This document shows positions 16,265 through 24,647 of a DNA stretch of 64,000 bases, piece after piece. The position numbers and the translations under genes are program-made. This DNA comes from Acidobacteriota bacterium (GTDB taxonomy: Bacteria > Acidobacteriota > Thermoanaerobaculia > UBA5066). How positions within the stretch are numbered: the stretch's first letter is position 1; every line of letters begins with the position of its first letter. The stretch covers positions 1 to 64,000 of the forward strand of contig RHKY01000011.1 in assembly GCA_008363385.1 (NCBI GenBank), in the 5' to 3' direction. The notes below the pieces were generated by a model. The model made no database searches. It saw nothing but the letters and a program-made list of their open reading frames with translations, and had not been told where the DNA came from.

Positions 16265-18437
16265 CGCCGAACAGGGCCTCGAGGATCCGGAGGGCCGGGC
16301 CCTCGGGATGGTGCCGCGGGGCGTCCCGGACGGCGCGCTCCATGAGCCTCTCGCGCAGCTCGGGCTCCCCCGCGAGCCGGAGGAGGGCGTCGAGGCAGGC
16401 GCGGGGCGAGGACGTGTCGACGACGAGCGCGTTCTCGCCGTCGCGGGCGAAGCACGCGCTCCCCCCCGCCCGAGGCACGACCGCGGTCGCGCCGCATCCC
16501 ATCGCCTCCAGTGCGGTGAGCCCCATCGCCTGGTACGTCGAGAAGTCGGCGAACACGTGGACGCCGTTGAGGATCGCGGCCAGCCGGGCGGCGTCCACGA
16601 CCCCCGCGTCCCGGTACCGGAAGCTCCGCACCGCCAGCGCGTGGTCGGGGTGGGCCGGGTCCGCGCCGAAGACCGTGACGTCGACGCCCGGGCCGAGCCG
16701 TTCGACGAGCTCGCCCAGGAGGTCCATCGTGCGGGAGGGCTGGCGCCGCTCGCAGGAGACCCGTGCCATCGCCGCCACGCGGAACGGCGCCGCCGGCGGG
16801 GCGCTCCGGAACGGCCGGAAGAGGTCGACGTCGAAGCTCGGCCCGACCACGCGGCAGAGCGCGCCGGTCCTCCGGGCCACCTCCTCCCGGTTCCAGTCGG
16901 TCTTCGTCACGAGCACCATCCCGGGGACCCGCGTGTAGGAGGCGAGCGCCGTCCGGAACCCGTCGGAGCCCTCCGGGTAGAAGCGGGGCTCGAAGTCCTG
17001 GACGTAGTAGCCCAGGACCGGCGGACGCCCCTCGGCGCCGAGCGGCTCCAGCCACTCGACGGAGCCGTTCGCCGTGGCCACGACCGCGTCGAATCCCCGC
17101 GCCAGCTCGGGGATCCGCTCGCGCGGGAGGAAGCGGACCGGGAGCCCCGGGTCCGTGTAGGCCGCCTCGAAGCCGGGGCGGTTCTCGGAGAGGTTCGCGA
17201 CCTCCACCTCCACCCCCATCTTCGCCATCGCCCGTCCTTCGGAGAGGACCACGTTCGCGCCCCCGCCGCGCCCGGTCGCCGGCAGGACGAAGAGGACGCG
17301 GCGCCCGCCGAACCTCTCGCGGCCCTCCCGCCGGATCGCGTGGCGCTCGAGGAGGGCGCGCGAGCGCTCCCTCAGGCCCGTCATCACCCGGTCGTCGCGG
17401 CAGAAGCGGACCCCCTCGTCGATCACGGGCTGACCGTGCTTGCTGGCCAGCGCCTCGCCCGCGGCGGCCGACAGGACCTTCCTCCGCTCGTGCGAGTAGC
17501 TCTTCGACTGGGCGTGGTGGACGTACGCGTCGTCGGCCAGGACGAGCCTCCAGCCGCTCGAGCGAGCCCGCAGGCAGAAGTCGTTCTCCTCCCCGAAGCC
17601 TCGCCCGAAGGCCTCCTCGTCGAAGAGCCCGACCTCCGCGAGCGTCTCCTTGCGGATGAGCAGGCAGAACCCGTTGAGGAAGGGGAGCTCCGGGCGGACC
17701 GGGCCCGCGTCGGCGGAGAGAAGCGCCGCCATCGCGTCCACGTCGAGCCCGTCGGGGAGGGGGTTGTCCGCCCAGTCGCCCGCTCCGTTCGTGTAGTCGG
17801 GGATCGACTGCCAGGAGGCGCAGTTCGAGAGCGGCCCGACCACGCCGATCCGCTCGTCCGACTCCGCCGTGGCGACCAGCCGGTCGAGCCATCGTGGAGT
17901 GACGACGGTATCGCTGTTCAGGAGCGCGACGAAGTCGCCGCGCGACAGGCGCAGCCCCTGGTTGGCCGCCAGCGTGTACCCGCGCGCGACGTCGTTGCGG
18001 ACGAGCTGCGCCCCGTGCTCTCGGGCGAAGCCCGCGAGGAAGTCCCGGGTCTCGGGCCCGCTCCCGTCGTCGACCAGGACGACCGAGTACGGCTTCCGCG
18101 AGTGCCGGACGACCGACGCCAGGCACCGGCGGACGTCCTCGAGCGCGTCGTGGACGCAGACGACGACGTCCACCGAGGCCGTCGTGGCCGGGGGGAGGAA
18201 CGGCCCCGGGGCGGGGCCGCCAGCGAAGACGTCGGGCGCGGCCGCCACCCCGCTCTCGCGTGGAGCCGGGGCGGGGCGGAGCGCGCGACCGGAACGCTCC
18301 TTCAGCCGCCACCAGGCGTTCCGGAGCCTCCAGAACCGCGAGGACTCCATCCAGGCGATCCGGGCGTTGGCCTCGCGCAGCTCGGCACGAGTCCGCTCGA
18401 GCTCGCGGCGCAGGGACTCTGGCGATTCGCTCGTCAT
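16257..18437 (-). CDS. Two-domain glycosyltransferase (GT2 plus GT4)
   Basis: 726 residues from ATG 18437. The start was chosen because the coiled-coil N-terminus (MTSESPESLRREL) aligns with that of the paralog at 19574. After the conserved ARIAWMESSRFWRLRNAWW segment comes an intact GT2 domain (about 85-310): VVLVDDGSG, FVALLNSDTVV, GFGEENDFC and YVHHAQSKS. Then a GT-B/GT4 domain (about 345-726) with GGGANVVLSEGRAM and FSTYQAMGLTALEAMGCG. By family it can transfer two sugars in sequence to a growing surface glycan. Confidence 0.88.
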   Translation of the reverse strand: MTSESPESLRRELERTRAELREANARIAWMESSRFWRLRNAWWRLKERSGRALRPAPAPRESGVAAAPDVFAGGPAPGPFLPPATTASVDVVVCVHDALEDVRRCLASVVRHSRKPYSVVLVDDGSGPETRDFLAGFAREHGAQLVRNDVARGYTLAANQGLRLSRGDFVALLNSDTVVTPRWLDRLVATAESDERIGVVGPLSNCASWQSIPDYTNGAGDWADNPLPDGLDVDAMAALLSADAGPVRPELPFLNGFCLLIRKETLAEVGLFDEEAFGRGFGEENDFCLRARSSGWRLVLADDAYVHHAQSKSYSHERRKVLSAAAGEALASKHGQPVIDEGVRFCRDDRVMTGLRERSRALLERHAIRREGRERFGGRRVLFVLPATGRGGGANVVLSEGRAMAKMGVEVEVANLSENRPGFEAAYTDPGLPVRFLPRERIPELARGFDAVVATANGSVEWLEPLGAEGRPPVLGYYVQDFEPRFYPEGSDGFRTALASYTRVPGMVLVTKTDWNREEVARRTGALCRVVGPSFDVDLFRPFRSAPPAAPFRVAAMARVSCERRQPSRTMDLLGELVERLGPGVDVTVFGADPAHPDHALAVRSFRYRDAGVVDAARLAAILNGVHVFADFSTYQAMGLTALEAMGCGATAVVPRAGGSACFARDGENALVVDTSSPRACLDALLRLAGEPELRERLMERAVRDAPRHHPEGPALRILEALFGDG

Positions 18438-18498
18438 GCGGACGTCTTCGAGGGTCCGGGCACGGGACCTTCGCCCCGCGCGGCCGGGCAGGCGGATC

Positions 18499-19581
18499 TT
18501 ACCCGCGATCCGGGCCGTCCCGTCCGGCCGTCGGTCCAGACAGGAGCCCTTCGATCGCCTCCACCCAGGCCACGGCCTGGGTGGCGAGCGTGTGGCGCTC
18601 CCGCAGGTCCGAGAGCGCGCGGCTGGCGAGGCTCTCCCGGAGCCCGGCATCGTCCAGCAGCCGGAGGAGCGCGTCGCGGAAGGCGGACGGCTCCGTCGGG
18701 ACGAGGAGCCCGTTCTCCCCGTCGGCCACGGAGCCCCGGTAGGGCACCGAGTCGCCGAAGACGCCCGCGGCCCCGAGGGCCGCGTAGTCGAGCTGCTTGA
18801 GGTTGGACTTGCAGGCGGTGAAGGGGTCGTCCTCGAGCGGCGCGATCGCGACGTCCCAACGGACCGTCCGCTGCAGCCAGCGGACGAAGCGCGGGTATTC
18901 CCCCTCGGCGCCCGGCTCCAGACGCGAGACGGGATACCCCTCGAACGGCTCGAGGAGTCGGGGGTCGTTCGAGAGCCCGACCAGCTCCAGCCGCGTCCCG
19001 GGGCGCAGGTGCAGGACCTCCCGCAGGCCCCGGAGGACCGAGAAGAGGTCCGCGTCGTGCGTGCGGGTCCCCATGTAGCCGACGACGAGGGGCCCCGCCC
19101 GCCGGGCGGGCGGCGGCCCGAGGCCCCAGAGCCGCTCGTCCAGTGCGTTGGGGACGACCTCGATCCGCGGGTTCAACCGCCGCAGGCGCTCGGACAGCGG
19201 CACGGTCGAGACGAGGACGCCCCGCGACTCCCGCGAGAGGAGCATGAAGACGGCCCGGTCCTGCGCCGTCGGGAACGCCTGCCAGGGCTCGTCCGCGTTG
19301 AGGTCGAGGAGGTTGTCGTCCACGGCGTGGAGGACCGGGACCCTCCGGCGCGAGAGGCCCGCGAGGAGCCGCTCGGCGTCGGCGAGGGTCGTCCCCTCCT
19401 TCCACGTCCGCTCGACGACGACGACGTCGGGCGAGTCGCCCGGGGGCTCCGTCCCGTGACGCATCCGTACCCGGGCGGCGGCGGCGGGGTGGGAGAGCGG
19501 CTGCAGCAGCCGGATGAACGTGCAACCGTAGGGCGTCGCGTCGGCGCCGTAGCTCCCGTGGAGGCAGAAGACATCAAGCAT
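18499..19581 (-). CDS. GT4-like glycosyltransferase
   Basis: 360 residues from ATG 19581, which overlaps the upstream gene's stop by 8 bp (ATGCTTGA). GT-B features: HAVDDNLLDLN in the N-terminal half, VPNALDERLW at the domain junction, GYMGTRTHDAD at the start of the second Rossmann half, APLEDDPFTACKSNLKQLDYAALG, and GENGLLVP in the nucleotide-sugar site. This resembles O-antigen biosynthesis glycosyltransferases. It is transcribed with the neighbouring two-domain enzymes. Confidence 0.82.
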   Translation of the reverse strand: MLDVFCLHGSYGADATPYGCTFIRLLQPLSHPAAAARVRMRHGTEPPGDSPDVVVVERTWKEGTTLADAERLLAGLSRRRVPVLHAVDDNLLDLNADEPWQAFPTAQDRAVFMLLSRESRGVLVSTVPLSERLRRLNPRIEVVPNALDERLWGLGPPPARRAGPLVVGYMGTRTHDADLFSVLRGLREVLHLRPGTRLELVGLSNDPRLLEPFEGYPVSRLEPGAEGEYPRFVRWLQRTVRWDVAIAPLEDDPFTACKSNLKQLDYAALGAAGVFGDSVPYRGSVADGENGLLVPTEPSAFRDALLRLLDDAGLRESLASRALSDLRERHTLATQAVAWVEAIEGLLSGPTAGRDGPDRG

Positions 19582-21673
19582 CGCCGAAGAGGACGGTGAG
19601 GACGCGGCCGGCCACGGCCTCCGGGTGGAAGGGCACGACGGAAGCACGGGCTTCCCGGGCGAGGCGGGCGCGCAGGTCGGGTGAGTCCGCGAGGCGCTCG
19701 ATCGCGTCCACGGCGGCGTCGGCGGTCGAGGTGTCGACGAAGACGGCGTTCCTCCCGTCCTCGGCGAAGCTCCCCGCCCCGCCCGCCGAGGGCACGATCG
19801 CCGTCGCGCCGCACCCCATCGCCTCCATCGCCGTCAGGCCCATCGCCTGGTACCGGGAGGCGTCGAGGAAGACGTGCGTCCGGTTCAGCAGGGAGACGAG
19901 CGCGGAGTCGTGGAGCTCCCCGGCGCAGCCGTACGGGAACGGCCGCTTCAGGGCGACGTACGCCGGGTCGTCCTCGCTCACGCCGAAGACGGTCGCTTCG
20001 AGACGGCCGCCGAGGCGCCGGTGGGCGCGCTCGAGCACCTCGAGGGTCAGGGCGGGCTGCCTCCGCGGCGTCGAGGGGCGGACCATCGCGGCCACGCGGA
20101 GCGTCTCCGTCGGGGGCTCCTCCTCGACCGGGCGGAACAGATCCGCGTCGAAGCTCGGCCCGACGACCGAGCAGGACACCCCGGCTCGCGTCTCCACCTC
20201 GCGCGCGTTCCACTCGGTCTTGGCGAACCGCCGGACCCCGGGGAGGAGCGTGTACGAGTCCCAGGCCCTCTGGTGGTCGCGGCTCCCTTCGGGGAAGAAG
20301 GACGGCTCGAAATCCTGGACGTAGTAGCCGAGGACGGGCGGCGTGGCGCTCCGCGAAAGCGGCAGGAGCCACTCGACCGAGCTGAACGCCGTCGCCACGA
20401 CCGCGTCGAAGCCCCGCGCGGCCCGGGGGATCTCGGAGGGCGCGGCGAACAGAAGCGGGACCTCGACGTCCGGATAGCTCCTCAGAAACCCTTCCCGGAA
20501 CTGCGCGAGGTTCAGGACCCGCGCGTCGACGCCCATCCGGAGCATCGCGCGAGCCTCGGAGAGGACGACGTTCGCCCCGCCTCCCCGGTCCAGGACGGGC
20601 AGGACGAACAGGACGCGGCGCCCCTCGAACCGCGCGCGGCACTCCTCGCGGAGCCGCCGCCGCCGGAGCCCCTCGCGGACCCGCAGGCGCTTCCCCTCGA
20701 GCACCCGGCTCCCGCCCCCGGGAGCCGGGCCCCAGACGCCGTTCCCCGGCGGGCCGGCGACGTACGCGTCGTCGGCGACCGCGCTCTGCCAGCCCGCGAG
20801 GCGCGACCGACGGGAGAGGTCCGCGAGGCTCCTCGGCCCGTGCCCGCCCGCCTCCGGGCCGCGGCCGGACCCATCGAGGAGCCCGCGGCGGACGAGGACG
20901 CACGGCCCGTCCACCTCCTCGATCCGCGGGTACGAGGGCGGGGCGCCGTCCGCCACGATCGACGCGAGGAGACGGACGCCGGCCGGCCCCGCCGGCAGGC
21001 CGGCGTCCGCGTCCCCCGGCCCGGCCGCCGGGCCGGCGAGGTCCCCGGGGCCGAGAGGCCGCACCATCCCGATCCGGCCGTCCGACTCCGCGCAGGCGAC
21101 CAGCCGGTCGAGCCAGCCCGGACCGAGGACGGCGCCGGCCTCCACGACGGCGGCCAGCTCCGCACGGCTGGCCGCCAGCCCCCGCAGGATCGCCGCGTCT
21201 CGCTCCACGCCCTCTTCGCACTCGAGGAGGTCCGCCCGCTGCGTCCGTGAGAAGCCCCGGAGAGGGTCCCGGCCCTCTCCGCTCCCGTGCGCGACCAGGA
21301 CGAGCCGGTACGGCGGCCGGGTGTGGCGGATGACCGGGTCGAGGTCTTCCGGGACTCGTGCCCGGCCGTCCGGGACGAGCACGAGGACGTCGACGTTCGC
21401 CCCGGTCCGCCAGGCCGGCGAGGGGCGCGCACCCCGGCCCGGAATGCCCGCCGGCGCCTCGAGCGCCTCCGGCCGCGGGAGGGGCGGAGGCCCGGGGCGC
21501 CGCGTCCCGAGCCCGAGGAGCCCCCCCGCCAGCTCGCGAAGGGACCACCAGGCGTTCCGCGCCTTCCAGAACCGCGAGGACTCCATCCAGGCGATCCGTT
21601 CGCGCGCCGCCCGGAGCTCGGCCCGTGCGCGTTCGAGCTCGTGTCGGAGCTCCCAGCCCGGGTCTCTCGTCAT
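19574..21673 (-). CDS. Two-domain glycosyltransferase paralog with degenerate GT2 half
   Basis: 699 residues from ATG 21673. GTG 21700 is possible, but the paralog alignment favours 21673. The layout is the same as the 16257 gene: coiled coil, RIAWMESSRFWKARNAWW, GT2-like half (about 85-300), GT4 half (about 335-699). The GT4 half keeps GGGANVVLSEARAM, LGYYVQDFEPSFFPEGS and SRYQAMGLTAMEAMGCG. The GT2 half has lost every catalytic feature: VDDGS is VAHGS, LLNSDT is VVEAGA, the acceptor ENDF is replaced, and YVHH is YVAG. The first half is probably a structural or regulatory remnant. Confidence 0.85.
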   Translation of the reverse strand: MTRDPGWELRHELERARAELRAARERIAWMESSRFWKARNAWWSLRELAGGLLGLGTRRPGPPPLPRPEALEAPAGIPGRGARPSPAWRTGANVDVLVLVPDGRARVPEDLDPVIRHTRPPYRLVLVAHGSGEGRDPLRGFSRTQRADLLECEEGVERDAAILRGLAASRAELAAVVEAGAVLGPGWLDRLVACAESDGRIGMVRPLGPGDLAGPAAGPGDADAGLPAGPAGVRLLASIVADGAPPSYPRIEEVDGPCVLVRRGLLDGSGRGPEAGGHGPRSLADLSRRSRLAGWQSAVADDAYVAGPPGNGVWGPAPGGGSRVLEGKRLRVREGLRRRRLREECRARFEGRRVLFVLPVLDRGGGANVVLSEARAMLRMGVDARVLNLAQFREGFLRSYPDVEVPLLFAAPSEIPRAARGFDAVVATAFSSVEWLLPLSRSATPPVLGYYVQDFEPSFFPEGSRDHQRAWDSYTLLPGVRRFAKTEWNAREVETRAGVSCSVVGPSFDADLFRPVEEEPPTETLRVAAMVRPSTPRRQPALTLEVLERAHRRLGGRLEATVFGVSEDDPAYVALKRPFPYGCAGELHDSALVSLLNRTHVFLDASRYQAMGLTAMEAMGCGATAIVPSAGGAGSFAEDGRNAVFVDTSTADAAVDAIERLADSPDLRARLAREARASVVPFHPEAVAGRVLTVLFGDA

Positions 21674-21761
21674 CGGCGTCGTGTCCGGGCGGCTCCGCAC
21701 GAGCCCCGCGTCCGCGGGCGGGAGCTGCTCCGGCGCGAGTCTAACCTCGCCCCGCGCCGGG

Positions 21762-21790
21762 TTGCCGGGTGCGGGTCCCGGTGCTACGGT
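21762..21790 (+). promoter_or_regulatory. Sigma-70-type promoter candidate
   Basis: TTGCCG (21762-21767), 17-bp spacer, TACGGT (21785-21790), about 42 nt before ATG 21832 and in a divergent intergenic region. Confidence 0.4.
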
Positions 21791-21831
21791 GCCGCCGAGT
21801 GCGCGGGTCCTCTGCAGGCGGGGTCGTTGCG

Positions 21832-23583
21832 ATGACGGGCCCGGAGCGTGCCGCGCGGGCCGCGGGACTCCTCCTCCTCCTCTCCGCGGCCGCCTACTAC
21901 CTGGTCTTCGTCCGGGCGATGTCTACGACCTCGCTCTGGACCGACGAGCTGACGAGCGTCCAGGAGTTCAGCAGCAAGGGCCCGCTCGCCGTCGTGACCG
22001 ACTACCACGACCCGAACAACCACGTCTTCTTCAACCTGCTCAACTCGCTCCTGCCCGGTCGCGCCAGCGTCGCCCCCCTCCGGGCACGGATCCTCTCCTT
22101 CCTCTCCGTCGCCGGGCTCCTCGTCCTGCCGTACGCCTTCTTCGCCGGGCGGGGCCGGCCGCTCCTCGGCGGGCTCCTCGGCTGGGTCCTCGTCGTGGAC
22201 CACGACCTCCTGGACCTCTTCCTGCAGGCGCGCGGCTACGGCCTGGCAGCGTTCCTGGCGCTCTCGCTGTCGACGGCGGTCTTGCGGTTCGTCGACGAGG
22301 ACGACCCGCGGGGCCTCCCCTGGATCGTCGTGACCGCGGTCCTCGGCACCTGGACGCTCCCGACGTTCGGGTTCTTCGCGGCGCCGCTTCTGCTCCTCCT
22401 CCTGGCCGTCGCCCGCCGGAGGGCGGTCTTCCTGGCGTCCGCCGCCGTCGCCGCCGGCGTCTTCCTCGCCTACCTGCCGGTCCTCCCGCAGCTCCTCGAG
22501 CAGGGCCGCGTCTACGGGGCGAGGTGGGGCCGGGCCTACGCCTCGGCGGGCGCCGTCCTGGAGACGCTCCGGACGTACCTCCTCCGCCCGCGGGCGCTCT
22601 TCGGCGAAGCCGCCGCGTTCGCGGCGCTCTCGGGGATCGCGGTCTTTCCCTGGTTCCTGTCGGACGAGGAGCGTCGGCGGTCTCGCGGGTCTCTCCTCCT
22701 CGTCGCCTCGTCCCTCGCGTTCTTCGTCGCTTGCCTGGGCCTCCAGACGCCGATCGTTAGGGCCACGAGCTTCGTCGTCGTCCCGCTCGCGGTCGGCACG
22801 TCGCTCGTCGCCGCGGTCCTGCTCGACCGGCCACGGCTGGAGCGGAGGGCGCGCGCGGCGGGGATCGCCGGGGCGATCCTCCTGGCGGCCGGCGGCTTCT
22901 TCCAGGCGTGGCGCTTCTCCTTCGTCCCGCTGGAACGCTGGAAGGACGTGGGCGAGCTGGTCGCCGAGACCTTTCCGGACGAGGCGCAGTACCACGTCAC
23001 CTACGTCCCCGAGCTCCTCCGCGGCTACGTGCGCCCCGGCTTCCGCAACCAGTGGGAGATGGACGACGTGGCGTTCCGGGAGGGGCGGCTCGTCGTCCTC
23101 GACACCGTGGTCGTCGACGGGCGTCCACGCATCCAGACGAGCCGACTGGCGGCCTCCTCGGTCGAGCTAAGGCTCCCGCAGCGGCGCGCCGGCTTCATGT
23201 CCGTCTGCTTCACGCCTCCCTCCCGCTCCGGCGTCGAGGGGGTCGCGTCGAACGGCCGGCCGCTCCCCGTCGCCCCGCTGGGCGACCGGGACTTCGCCAC
23301 CGGCGCGTCCGCCGCAGGGGCGACGACGACCGTCGCCCTCGAGGCCGGGCGCCGGTACCGCTCGCTCGTCCTCGTCCGGAGCGACGGGCCCGGGGCCCGG
23401 GAGGTGGAGTGCAGCATCCGGACGAGCGGCGGGGCCGCCCCCGAGCCGTGCGGGACCGTCCGGCGCTCCGGTCGCTTCACGCTCGTCCACCTCCGCGACC
23501 GTCCGGTGACGACCGTGACGCTGACGACCGGCCAGGAGGGGGAGGCCTCGCTCGTCGAGGTCTGGGCCTACACGGTTCCCTGA
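21832..23583 (+). CDS. GT-C type membrane glycosyltransferase (PMT/ArnT-like)
   Basis: 583 residues from ATG 21832. The first 390 or so residues hold about ten hydrophobic spans. Right after the first is TTSLWTDELTSVQEF, matching the acidic loop motif of lipid-linked-sugar glycosyltransferases of the GT39/GT83 kind, followed by DPNNHVFFNLLNSLL. The last 190 residues are soluble and beta-rich, probably periplasmic. By family it would move a sugar from a polyprenyl carrier to a protein or lipid acceptor. It is divergent from the glycosyltransferase operon. Its 3' end overlaps the convergent methyltransferase by 16 bp. Confidence 0.75.
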   Translation: MTGPERAARAAGLLLLLSAAAYYLVFVRAMSTTSLWTDELTSVQEFSSKGPLAVVTDYHDPNNHVFFNLLNSLLPGRASVAPLRARILSFLSVAGLLVLPYAFFAGRGRPLLGGLLGWVLVVDHDLLDLFLQARGYGLAAFLALSLSTAVLRFVDEDDPRGLPWIVVTAVLGTWTLPTFGFFAAPLLLLLLAVARRRAVFLASAAVAAGVFLAYLPVLPQLLEQGRVYGARWGRAYASAGAVLETLRTYLLRPRALFGEAAAFAALSGIAVFPWFLSDEERRRSRGSLLLVASSLAFFVACLGLQTPIVRATSFVVVPLAVGTSLVAAVLLDRPRLERRARAAGIAGAILLAAGGFFQAWRFSFVPLERWKDVGELVAETFPDEAQYHVTYVPELLRGYVRPGFRNQWEMDDVAFREGRLVVLDTVVVDGRPRIQTSRLAASSVELRLPQRRAGFMSVCFTPPSRSGVEGVASNGRPLPVAPLGDRDFATGASAAGATTTVALEAGRRYRSLVLVRSDGPGAREVECSIRTSGGAAPEPCGTVRRSGRFTLVHLRDRPVTTVTLTTGQEGEASLVEVWAYTVP

Positions 23584-24380
23584 AAACCCCGGCTCCGCCG
23601 CAAGGCCGACGGGTAAGGGTTCTCGACGACGACCGGCCTCTCGCAGACGAGCGGGTTCATCCGGAGCAGGTAGTCGACGTTGCTCCCACGCAGGCGGTCG
23701 AAGACGTCCTCACGGGGCAGGCTCCCGTCGTCGGGCCGGCGGATGACCTCGAAGTACCGGCGCAGGAGGTCGTAGAGGCTCCCGGCCGAGTACTCGATCC
23801 GGTGGTGTTCCCACGCCGGCGAGAGGTCGTTCACGTCGGCGCCGCACGGGGTGGAGAAGAGGAGCCGCCCCTCGGGGCGGAGGTGGGCGACGAGGTTCTC
23901 CAGGAAGACCTCGCGGTGGGCCACGTGCTCCAGCGTGTCGAACGAGACGACGACGTCGAAGACCCCCGCCCCGATGGTCTCGTCCCACCGCGTCCCGTCC
24001 CCGACCCGGAACTCCAGGTTCGGGAGGCGATACCGCGCCCGTGCCGCCTCGACGGCCCCCGCGTCGTAGTCGACGCCGAGGACGCGGGCGGAGGGGAGCC
24101 GCTGCGCCAGGGCGTAGGAGCCGTACCCGTCCCCGCAGGCGACGTCCAGGATCGACCCGGGTGGGTCGGCCTCGCCGAGGACCTCGCGGGCCCAGGCGTA
24201 CCGAATCAGGTGGTGGACGCTTCGCGCGTCGTCGTCCGCCAGGGCCGGACCGATGTCGAGCGGGTCGCCCGCGAGGTCCCCGGGGACGAAGTGCTCGTCC
24301 ACCACACCTCCGGAGATCGCTCGGAGGGCCCGAGGACCGAGGCCCGCTCTGGAGAAGAAACGGGAGAGGAGCGCCCTCAC
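23568..24380 (-). CDS. Class I SAM-dependent methyltransferase
   Basis: 270 residues from GTG 24380, chosen because GCGGAG lies 6 nt upstream; GTG 24440 would add 20 residues but has no ribosome site. SAM-binding motif I is ILDVACGDGYGSYALA, followed by LGVDYDAGAVEAA and FDVVVSFDTLEHV (Methyltransf_11/25 type). The C-terminal half is predicted alpha/beta. Substrate unknown; the location beside glycosyltransferases suggests a glycan or lipid-linked sugar. Confidence 0.82.
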   Translation of the reverse strand: MRALLSRFFSRAGLGPRALRAISGGVVDEHFVPGDLAGDPLDIGPALADDDARSVHHLIRYAWAREVLGEADPPGSILDVACGDGYGSYALAQRLPSARVLGVDYDAGAVEAARARYRLPNLEFRVGDGTRWDETIGAGVFDVVVSFDTLEHVAHREVFLENLVAHLRPEGRLLFSTPCGADVNDLSPAWEHHRIEYSAGSLYDLLRRYFEVIRRPDDGSLPREDVFDRLRGSNVDYLLRMNPLVCERPVVVENPYPSALRRSRGFQGTV

Positions 24381-24647
24381 CGACGTCTCCGCGCCGTCCG
24401 GTGGTGCGGTCGGGAACCGTGGCGGGCCGCTCGGGCGCACGGGCGCGTCATCGCCGCGGAGGGTACCGCGATCCCGGTCCCGCCGCGGGAGCGGACTTCG
24501 CGATTCGATCTCAGGTCCCGGACCCGCGAGCCCGGGGCGCGCTGGGGATCGCCCTACCCTCTTGCGTCCAGGGCGGTCCATACTGCCGGGAGCGAACCCG
24601 GTGCCCGAGGCCGGCACGGCCCCGCCCTTCTCGCAAAGGAGGCGAGC

